Positions 4,844 through 10,492 of a DNA stretch of 10,492 nucleotides are shown here, one piece after another (positions within the stretch are counted from its first letter, which is position 1; each line of letters opens with the position of its first letter). A model generated the notes under the pieces. It ran no database searches. It was not told the DNA's origin and worked only from the letters and a program-made list of their open reading frames with translations. This stretch comes from Coriobacteriia bacterium (lineage in GTDB: Bacteria > Actinomycetota > Coriobacteriia > WRKU01): assembly GCA_009784095.1 (NCBI GenBank), contig WRDL01000043.1, forward strand, positions 1-10,492. Reading direction: 5' to 3'. Position numbers and translations under genes: made by a program.

Positions 4844-6928
4844 ATGCTATTACTTGGTCAATTGGGTATGGCGATCGGTCTTATCGGAGCGGTCGTCGCG
4901 ATCATCACGCTCGTACTCGGTCGCAGTAGCGACAACGAGCAGACGACCCGTTTCGGATACTACCTGACGTTCGTCTCGGCGTTCGGCATCACGTTGTCGA
5001 CACTGGTCATCACCGTCGCGTTCTTCATTCGCGATTACAGCATCTTCTATGTCGCGAGCAATCGCTCGACCGACGTATCTTCACTTCGCTGGCTCTACGA
5101 CCTCTCGGGGGTCTGGGCCGGGCGCGAGGGATCCCTGCTCTTTTGGGCATGGCTACTCGCGATCTTTACCGCCTATATCGCGTGGCGTGGGCTGCGCGAT
5201 CTTGACGAGTTGACCAACATGGCGCTGATGGTACTCAACGTGATCGTCACGCTCTTCTGTATCGTGCTCATCGTCCCCAACGGTCCGAACAATCCGTTCC
5301 TTGCCACTCCCGCGCATATGCTCGTCAACGGCACGCTGGTCGGGCAGGGCGCGACGCTGGGCATGAACCCGCTGCTCCAGCACTGGGCGATGATCCTGCA
5401 TCCGCCGACGCTCTTTGTCGGCTATGCGGGCCTGACCGTCCCGTTCGCCTATGCGATGGCCGCGCTCATCATCGGCGACGCATCATCGGACTGGGTCAAG
5501 AAGGTCGACCGGGTCACCCTTTTCGCCTGGTTCTTCCTCGGCGCCGGTATCGGTCTGGGTTCGATCTGGGCCTACGTGGTACTCGGTTGGGGAGGTTACT
5601 GGGCTTGGGATCCGGTCGAGAATGCCTCGATTCTGCCGTGGTTCGTCGGGGTCGGGCTCATCCATAGTTTCACGATCTATCGTCTGCGTGACGGTTTCAA
5701 GCGCTGGGCGATCTTTTTTGCCGCATTCACCTTCGCGATGGTCATCCTCGGCACGTGGATCACCCGCTCGGGCTTGGTGCAATCGGTGCACGCATTCGCC
5801 TCCGATGCACTGTCGGCTTGGCTCTTCGGCTTCATGATCTGGGGACCGATACTGGCAGCGGCGATCGGACTTACCCTGCGCTGGGATCTCTTCAGTGACG
5901 AAGACGAGTTCGAGTCGCTGACGAGCCGCGAGGCGGCGTATTATCTGACCAACGTCATCATGTTCATGGCCTCACTGATCATCGCGATCATGACCACGGC
6001 GAGTTGGTGGTCGGGGCTCTTCATGCAAAATTCCTTGAATTACTCTGCCATGTCCTATGAGCTACTCGCTCGTCCGGTCGGCATTGTGTTTCTCTTTATA
6101 CTGGCGGTCTGCCCGCTCTTGTCGTGGCGTACCACCGATACCGGTCGGTTCCTCAAAAAGATCATGATTCCTTCGATCGCCGCGCTCGGTATTCTCGCGC
6201 TTCTGATCTGGGAGTGGATCGCGGTGCTTCGTCCGACCTACGCTGATATGGTCGCGCTGGGAGGAGAGGTCGCCAATCGCTATCTGCAGTTCGGTCAACC
6301 AATGTATGACATCACCACGCTGCTCGGATTTGCACTCGCATCCTTTTTGATCGCCAACACGCTCGCGCTGTTCGTACGCGGGGTGCGCGCGCGCATGAAG
6401 GCGACCGGTGAGAATGCACCGTCCGCGCTGTGGTCGGTGCTTACCAAGGCACGTTCACAGTCAGGTGGCTACCTCGCTCACATCGCGATCGGCATCATCG
6501 TCATCGGTCTGATAGGCTCGGCGATGTTCGTGCGTGATATCGCGGTCGTCATTCCTGATCGAGCCGGCGAGACGATCGAGATCGCCGACTACACGCTCAT
6601 CTATCAGGACCGGGTTGAAGAGCAGCTCGCCAACGGTGATAACCAAATGACGGTCAACTTCGCGGTCGAGCGTGATGGCAGATCGGTCGGTACGGTCTCG
6701 CCCTCGATGACCGAGTTCGCGCTTCAAGGACAGACGCGTCTGAACGCCAGCGTCACCTCGGAGCCCCTCCGTGACATCTTCGTGGTCTTTCAAGGTATGC
6801 AGGACGGGATGATCTCGATGAACGTCAAGATCAATCCGCTCATCTGGTTCGTCTGGGCAGGGTTCGGTCTTCTTTTGATCGGCACCATGCTCGCCATGTG
6901 GCCGAAAAAGAAGAGGCTCGCGGCGTGA
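4844..6928 (+). CDS. ccmF: Cytochrome c heme lyase subunit CcmF
   Basis: CcmF is the large integral membrane protein of the heme-ligation step: it receives heme from CcmE and attaches it to the CxxCH motif of apocytochromes outside the membrane. The 694 residues are mostly transmembrane segments. The WWD signature GWGGYWAWDPVEN (248-260) is intact. Four candidate heme-ligand histidines known from E. coli CcmF have counterparts: His186 in LHPP, His274 in IHSF, His316 in SVHAF and His546 in LAHIAIG. A soluble domain (about 565-665) precedes the last membrane helix (about 669-688) and the basic tail. The length is slightly above the E. coli protein (about 647). ATG at 4844 is preceded by AAGAAGAG. 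The gene lies 14 bases after ccmE and 23 bases before ccmA. No CcmH or CcmI partner is encoded in the window. Confidence 0.96.
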   Translation: MLLLGQLGMAIGLIGAVVAIITLVLGRSSDNEQTTRFGYYLTFVSAFGITLSTLVITVAFFIRDYSIFYVASNRSTDVSSLRWLYDLSGVWAGREGSLLFWAWLLAIFTAYIAWRGLRDLDELTNMALMVLNVIVTLFCIVLIVPNGPNNPFLATPAHMLVNGTLVGQGATLGMNPLLQHWAMILHPPTLFVGYAGLTVPFAYAMAALIIGDASSDWVKKVDRVTLFAWFFLGAGIGLGSIWAYVVLGWGGYWAWDPVENASILPWFVGVGLIHSFTIYRLRDGFKRWAIFFAAFTFAMVILGTWITRSGLVQSVHAFASDALSAWLFGFMIWGPILAAAIGLTLRWDLFSDEDEFESLTSREAAYYLTNVIMFMASLIIAIMTTASWWSGLFMQNSLNYSAMSYELLARPVGIVFLFILAVCPLLSWRTTDTGRFLKKIMIPSIAALGILALLIWEWIAVLRPTYADMVALGGEVANRYLQFGQPMYDITTLLGFALASFLIANTLALFVRGVRARMKATGENAPSALWSVLTKARSQSGGYLAHIAIGIIVIGLIGSAMFVRDIAVVIPDRAGETIEIADYTLIYQDRVEEQLANGDNQMTVNFAVERDGRSVGTVSPSMTEFALQGQTRLNASVTSEPLRDIFVVFQGMQDGMISMNVKINPLIWFVWAGFGLLLIGTMLAMWPKKKRLAA

Positions 6929-6944
6929 TCGACGCGTGATCGAC
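6923..6944 (+). repeat. 11-bp tandem duplication between ccmF and ccmA
   Basis: GCGTGATCGAC occurs twice head to tail (6923-6933 and 6934-6944). The first copy contains the ccmF stop codon. It fills most of the short spacer, and no purine-rich ribosome-binding site is visible before the ccmA ATG. Confidence 0.75.
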
Positions 6945-6951
6945 CGACACG

Positions 6952-7704
6952 ATGGCATCGACCGAGAACAAAGACCGAATCGCTGAGGATGTTCTTGCGC
7001 TCGACGTCGCCCATCTGACCCGCAAGTTCGGGGTGCGCAAAGCGCTCGATGACGTCACCTTTCAGTTGGAACAACATCGTTTCCTGTCGATCTTCGGTCC
7101 CAACGGTGCCGGTAAGACCACGCTGCTGCGCATCCTTGCCACGCTGACCGCTCCCTCGCAGGGAAGCGACGTCACCGTTCTGGGCTTTGATGTGGTCAAA
7201 GACGCATTCGCTCTGCGTGAGCACATCGGACTGATCAGCCACAACCCGCTACTCTATCCGGATCTGACCGCCGAGGAGAACCTCAGATTCTTCGCTCAAC
7301 TCTATGGGATCACCGGCGCCGATGCACGTATCGATGAGTTGCTCGATGCCGTCGAGCTGACGCATCGCAAACTCGATATCGTGCGCACATTCTCGCGCGG
7401 GATGACCCAGCGCCTCTCGCTGGCCCGCACACTTCTCCCACGACCTGAGCTGATCTTTCTCGATGAGCCCTACTCGGGGCTCGATCCGCACGCCAGCGAC
7501 ATCCTCGATGCGCTCATCGATGGTATCCGCGACAAACACACCTTCGTCATGGTCAGCCATGACCTGGAGCGCGGGCTCGAGTTGTGCAGCCATGCGCTCA
7601 TCCTGGCACGTGGCAAGGTGGTGCTCTTCGAGGACAAGGAAACGCTCGACAGTGATCTGTTCCGTGCGACCTATCGCGAGACGGTCGGGTTGGGGGTCTC
7701 CTAG
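6952..7704 (+). CDS. ccmA: Heme exporter ATP-binding protein CcmA
   Basis: CcmA is the ATPase of the CcmABCD complex; ATP hydrolysis releases heme-loaded CcmE from CcmC. The 250-residue cytosolic protein has Walker A GPNGAGKTT (49-57), an ABC signature of the SRGMTQR form (148-154), Walker B LIFLDEP (167-173) with the catalytic Glu172, the D-loop SGLD (175-178) and switch His203. The Q-loop position appears to carry His97 (ISHNP), similar to CcmA proteins that have GH there. It is slightly longer than E. coli CcmA (about 205) because of extra N- and C-terminal residues. ATG at 6952 is the first in-frame start after the ccmF stop; no clear ribosome-binding site precedes it, so translation is likely coupled to ccmF, or a later start is used. 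The stop abuts the ccmB ATG directly. Confidence 0.94.
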   Translation: MASTENKDRIAEDVLALDVAHLTRKFGVRKALDDVTFQLEQHRFLSIFGPNGAGKTTLLRILATLTAPSQGSDVTVLGFDVVKDAFALREHIGLISHNPLLYPDLTAEENLRFFAQLYGITGADARIDELLDAVELTHRKLDIVRTFSRGMTQRLSLARTLLPRPELIFLDEPYSGLDPHASDILDALIDGIRDKHTFVMVSHDLERGLELCSHALILARGKVVLFEDKETLDSDLFRATYRETVGLGVS

Positions 7705-8421
7705 ATGAGCGAAAAGCGCAACATCTCGAGTTTCGATCAGTTCCGCGCGATACTGCACAAAGACATCGTGATGGAGTTGCGTACCAAAGAGATGCTCACC
7801 TCGATGGGGCTCTACGCGCTGCTCGTTCTGATCATCTATTATGTGGCGCTCTCACAGGCTGGCTCGGCGTTCGAGGTCGAGCGTATCGCCGGAGGTCTTC
7901 TTCTGCTCGCGATCGTGTTCACCTCGATGCTGGGGCTCAACCGTTCGCTGGTCCACGAGAAGGACCAGGGCTGTCTTGAAGCGCTGCTGCTCTCGCCGGT
8001 CGATCGACCCGTGATCTTTTTCGGCAAAGCGGTCGGCAACCTCATCTTCCTCATCCTGGTCCAAATACTTATCGTACCTCTGTTCTACTTCATCTTCATG
8101 AGCGGATCGCAGGTGCAAAGCGGTCCGTGGTGGATGCTCGCCCTGGCCCTCTTGGTGGGCTCGATCGGCATTGCCGGGGTCGGCACGTTCCTCGCGACGA
8201 TGTCGGTCAACACGACCGGCACGGATTTTATCCTGGCCATCATGTTCATCCCGCTGGTCTTTCCGCTACTGCTGGTCGTGGTCGCGGCACTGACCGCGGT
8301 GATCACGGCTGATGCGGGCTATACCCAAGTGTATTGGACGATGCTTGCGGCGGCCGCCGGCTACGACGTGATCATGATCGCGGTGGCTTTCGCGCTCTAT
8401 GAGTTCATTATTGGGGCATAA
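7705..8421 (+). CDS. ccmB: Heme exporter membrane protein CcmB
   Basis: CcmB is the membrane permease partner of CcmA in the CcmABCD complex that frees holo-CcmE. The 238 residues (E. coli about 220) open with a cytosolic stretch (KDIVMELRTKEM, 19-30), followed by about six hydrophobic helices. The cytosolic loop between the second and third helices, VHEKDQGCLEALLLSPVDR (83-101), has the form typical of CcmB. The ATG follows the ccmA stop codon with no gap, so translational coupling is expected; the upstream GGGGG is about ten bases away. The identification rests on topology, the loop motif and gene order, and is firm. Confidence 0.93.
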   Translation: MSEKRNISSFDQFRAILHKDIVMELRTKEMLTSMGLYALLVLIIYYVALSQAGSAFEVERIAGGLLLLAIVFTSMLGLNRSLVHEKDQGCLEALLLSPVDRPVIFFGKAVGNLIFLILVQILIVPLFYFIFMSGSQVQSGPWWMLALALLVGSIGIAGVGTFLATMSVNTTGTDFILAIMFIPLVFPLLLVVVAALTAVITADAGYTQVYWTMLAAAAGYDVIMIAVAFALYEFIIGA

Positions 8422-8502
8422 TAGAGACGGTGCACGCAACGAAGGATCATACGGTCTTTTAATAGGCAGTCAGCATGCGAGCAGGGAGAGGAAAGCGCAT
8501 CG
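8422..8502 (+). promoter_or_regulatory. 81-bp gap with the ccmC ribosome-binding site in a possible hairpin loop
   Basis: This is the only sizeable gap inside the ccm operon. The purine-rich site GGGAGAGG (8484-8491) serves the GTG start at 8503. It lies between ATGCG (8475-8479) and CGCAT (8496-8500), which could pair and expose the site in a 16-nt loop. An 11-codon frame starts at ATG 8475 and ends at TAA 8508-8510, overlapping the ccmC start. No convincing promoter or terminator was found. Confidence 0.3.
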
Positions 8503-9264
8503 GTGAGTAAACAACTGAAAATCGCGATAATACTTATGGTGATCGGCGCTCTATTGACGACACTGGCATTCTTCATGGCATTTTATACCGCGCGCGTACA
8601 GGGCTTTGGCACGGTCGTTTCCGACCAACCGCTCGATACCGCGTTCGCACTCGCTCCTCCCTCGATGCAGCCGACCGACGGCATCGCCTATGAGCGGCCG
8701 TGGCTCTCGCAAAAGATATTCTACTTCCATGTACCGGTAGCCGAGGCATCCTTTCTGATCTTTACCATCGCTGCCATCTTCGCGCTGCTCTTCCTGCTGA
8801 GAAAAGATAAGAAATACGACACGCGCTCACGCATCGCAATGGAGACCGCGTTCGTCTTCGTAGTGGCGACGATGATCACCGGTGTGTTGTGGACCCGTGC
8901 GAGCTGGGGAGTGTGGTGGGACTGGGAACCGCGCCTGACCACCTACTTCATCATGATGATCTTGATGATCGCCTACTTCGTGGTGCGCAACAGCGTGGGC
9001 GATGAGGAACGCGCGGCGACCTACGGAGCGGTCTTCTGTCTGATCGCCTGGGTCGATGCCCCGCTCAGTTTCATTATCACAAGACTGATACCTTCCAACC
9101 ATCCGGTAGTGTTCCAATCGGGTATGGATACGACCAATCTGATCCCGTTCATCATCGCGCAGATCGGTATGCTGATGATCGGCTACGCCATCTATGTTCT
9201 GCGGGTGACCGAGGAAAGCATGCATGAACGGATCGAGCTACTCAAAGAAAGACTGGAGGCCTGA
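8503..9264 (+). CDS. ccmC: Heme handling protein CcmC
   Basis: CcmC binds heme at the outer membrane face and promotes its covalent attachment to CcmE. The 253 residues show about six membrane helices and the tryptophan-rich WWD motif WGVWWDWEPRLT (135-146). The two expected axial histidines are present: His76 in FYFHVPVA and His200 in SNHPVV. The loop between helix 1 and the first His (about 30-70) matches CcmC layout. The start is GTG at 8503; no in-frame ATG lies nearby upstream, and GGGAGAGG precedes the GTG by 11 bases. A charged C-terminal tail (about 235-253, ESMHERIELLKERLEA) extends beyond the usual end and may be helical. The ccmD-like gene starts two bases after the stop codon. Confidence 0.95.
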   Translation: MSKQLKIAIILMVIGALLTTLAFFMAFYTARVQGFGTVVSDQPLDTAFALAPPSMQPTDGIAYERPWLSQKIFYFHVPVAEASFLIFTIAAIFALLFLLRKDKKYDTRSRIAMETAFVFVVATMITGVLWTRASWGVWWDWEPRLTTYFIMMILMIAYFVVRNSVGDEERAATYGAVFCLIAWVDAPLSFIITRLIPSNHPVVFQSGMDTTNLIPFIIAQIGMLMIGYAIYVLRVTEESMHERIELLKERLEA

Positions 9265-9265
9265 T

Positions 9266-9448
9266 ATGATCGACCCGACCAATACCGAGCTTTACGATCT
9301 CGTCTTGCAAGATGCCCCCTTCGTGATCGCCGCGTACGGCATCTTGTGGCTGGGACTGTGCGCCTATGTCACCTTCATGTTGACGCGTATGCTTAAGATG
9401 GGCAAAGAGCTTACCCTGCTCGAGGATGCGGTCGATAAGCTCAAGTAG
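9266..9448 (+). CDS. ccmD: CcmD-like small membrane protein
   Basis: CcmD is a small single-span protein that, in E. coli, helps holo-CcmE leave the CcmABC complex. This product has 60 residues: a short N-terminus, one membrane helix (about 18-41, with IAAYGILWLGLCAYV) and a charged, probably coiled C-terminus ending LTLLEDAVDKLK. The pattern of AAY-x-ILW-x-L in the helix followed by a Leu/Glu/Lys heptad tail matches the alternative CcmD family. The start at 9266 is favoured over in-frame ATG 9224 because GGAGG (9255-9259) lies six bases upstream and ccmC stops at 9264. It is the last gene of the operon. Confidence 0.85.
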   Translation: MIDPTNTELYDLVLQDAPFVIAAYGILWLGLCAYVTFMLTRMLKMGKELTLLEDAVDKLK

Positions 9449-9526
9449 ACGCATCGATAATACCGCCCGCGTGGTCTGCTTGCCTGAACAACAATGTAGC
9501 ACGAGCGTGGGCGACCCACCAAAGAC

Positions 9527-9551
9527 AGAGGACACCGCCGTGGTGTCCTCT
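9527..9551 (+). terminator. Intrinsic terminator of the ccm operon
   Basis: A perfect 10-bp stem (AGAGGACACC with GGTGTCCTCT) has a 5-nt loop and is followed directly by a run of T (9551-9555). It lies 78 bases after the ccmD-like stop. On the minus strand no U-tract follows the stem, so it serves mainly the plus strand. Confidence 0.9.
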
Positions 9552-9613
9552 TTTTACTGAGATGGGGTCATAGCGGTGTACGCTTATAGCGAGCAACAGC
9601 TTATCACAACGCG

Positions 9614-10492
9614 CTACTCGACGAAGACGACATCGGGCAACGCTTCAGGGCTCTCCTTCCCAAGCTCGTCATGCTCAAGCCCCTCTTTGTCACGGACCGC
9701 TTTGAGACGCGTCTGGATGCGCAACACCATGGCGGCCAGCGGAGCGGCAAGTGTGCCTCCCAGCAGACCGGCGAGTGTGAACCCGAGTATGGTGACCACA
9801 AGCACGGCGATCGGATGCATATTGAGTTGATCACCGACCACGCGATTGTAGACGATCTGCTCCAAGACATTTTGGACCACGACGCATAGTATCAAGACGA
9901 TCAGTGCGGTGACCAGTCCCTTCGTACCGAAGGTGACCAGAACAGCGAACGCCACGGCGATCCATGCTCCTACGAAGGGGATGTAGCCGGTGATAAAGGT
10001 CACGATCATGACCGGGATGACCAGCGGCACACCGAATACCAATAAAATGAGACCGGAGCCCAGTGCGGTGACCAGTCCTTTGATGGTGATGCCCTTGAAA
10101 TAATCACGTAGTGCCGAAGTCGTGTCGGAGACGATACCGGCGCCCAGCTCGGGATCGACGCCCAGATGTGTGGCGATGAACTCCTCGATCTGCTCGAAGT
10201 CGCTGAGCAGATAGTACAGGATCATGGCTGCGATAAGAATACCGATCAGCGCGCTAGCGACACCGGACATCGCCGTGCGTATCGAGCCGATGCCGCTTGA
10301 GATCGTCTGCAACAGACCCTCGGTGTTACTGCCCGCTGCTGTGGGATCGAAGGTATTGGTGATCGTCTCGGTCATATTGGTGACCGTCGTATCGATCTGC
10401 GCCTGCGTGACACCTAGGTTGGCGAAGACGTCGTCGACGTAGGTGCTGATGCTTTGCACGCTCAGTACCAGTTGGTTGCCGATATTGGGGGC
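9614..10492 (-). CDS. AI-2E family transporter (TqsA/PerM-like), C-terminal part
   Basis: The frame is open from the right edge to TAG (plus-strand 9614-9616), giving the last 292 residues of a membrane protein whose family is usually about 350-450 residues. A soluble segment (first 75 or so residues) is followed by a membrane helix (about 78-96), a second soluble stretch, and about five more hydrophobic segments. The family hallmark GYIPFVGAWI is at 169-178, QNVLEQIVYNRVVGDQLNMHP at about 207-227 and GLLGGTLAAPLAA at 242-254. Members include TqsA (AI-2 export) and sodium/proton antiporters, so the substrate cannot be assigned. An internal GTG at 10457-10459 is not the true start, because the in-frame sequence continues upstream to the edge. 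The tail after about residue 260 is acidic and variable. The gene is convergent with the ccm operon and unrelated to it by any visible sign. Confidence 0.9.
   Translation of the reverse strand, partial: APNIGNQLVLSVQSISTYVDDVFANLGVTQAQIDTTVTNMTETITNTFDPTAAGSNTEGLLQTISSGIGSIRTAMSGVASALIGILIAAMILYYLLSDFEQIEEFIATHLGVDPELGAGIVSDTTSALRDYFKGITIKGLVTALGSGLILLVFGVPLVIPVMIVTFITGYIPFVGAWIAVAFAVLVTFGTKGLVTALIVLILCVVVQNVLEQIVYNRVVGDQLNMHPIAVLVVTILGFTLAGLLGGTLAAPLAAMVLRIQTRLKAVRDKEGLEHDELGKESPEALPDVVFVE

Noticed and set aside
6461..6958. Minus-strand open frame opposite the end of ccmF
   Set aside because: Charged, biased composition without domain signature; the ccmF C-terminus with its membrane helix is clear on the plus strand.
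9224..9265. Earlier in-frame ATG for the ccmD-like gene
   Set aside because: It would overlap ccmC by 41 bases with a hydrophilic extension; ATG 9266 has an ideal GGAGG and follows the ccmC stop.
9449..9613. tRNA, tmRNA or SRP RNA in the gap after the ccm operon
   Set aside because: GGGCGACCCACCA looks briefly like an RNA 3' end, but no T-loop, anticodon arm or SRP apical motif is present. Apart from small hairpins and the terminator I see nothing here.

Overview
The window looks like a chromosomal stretch from a high-GC Gram-positive anaerobe, most likely an actinobacterium of the class Coriobacteriia (Eggerthellaceae-like). The grounds are a sortase-type surface protein with an InlB-type B-repeat, OmpR/PhoB-type two-component genes, a cytochrome c maturation (Ccm) operon of the Cys-CcmE type known from strict anaerobes, and uniformly GC-rich codon use. 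The taxonomic call is inference; no rRNA or other marker lies in the window.

Layout. Positions 1-281 hold the 3' end of a cell-wall-anchored surface protein gene (+). Positions 270-396 form a striking palindromic element: two perfect 32-bp inverted arms around a 12-bp hairpin, filling the gap to the convergent gene coaX (type III pantothenate kinase, minus strand, 397-1179) and supplying the stop codons of both genes. A 93-bp divergent promoter region leads into a response regulator (1273-1983) and its histidine kinase (2012-3160). The kinase has two membrane helices with almost no external loop, so it is probably an intramembrane sensor. Next comes a conserved protein of a family that databases label 'quinate 5-dehydrogenase' without clear support (3187-4098).

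The core of the window is a Ccm System I operon: ccmE (4146-4829), ccmF (4844-6928), ccmA (6952-7704), ccmB (7705-8421), ccmC (8503-9264) and a small ccmD-like gene (9266-9448), closed by a clear intrinsic terminator (9527-9551). CcmC with CcmA, CcmB and CcmD would load heme onto the membrane-anchored chaperone CcmE, and CcmF would pass it to apocytochromes. CcmE is unusual in two ways. Its heme-attachment residue is Cys in a CxxxY motif instead of the classical His in HxxxY, and it carries a second, degenerate OB-like domain that aligns with the first. No ccmG, ccmH or ccmI is present, which matches the pared-down Desulfovibrio-type Ccm system.

After the terminator, the minus strand carries the C-terminal 292 residues of an AI-2E-family (TqsA/PerM-like) membrane protein, which runs off the right edge.

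The items most worth a second look are the Cys-type, double-domain CcmE, the two-component system directly upstream of the ccm genes, and the REP/BIME-like palindrome that provides stop codons to both of its neighbours.
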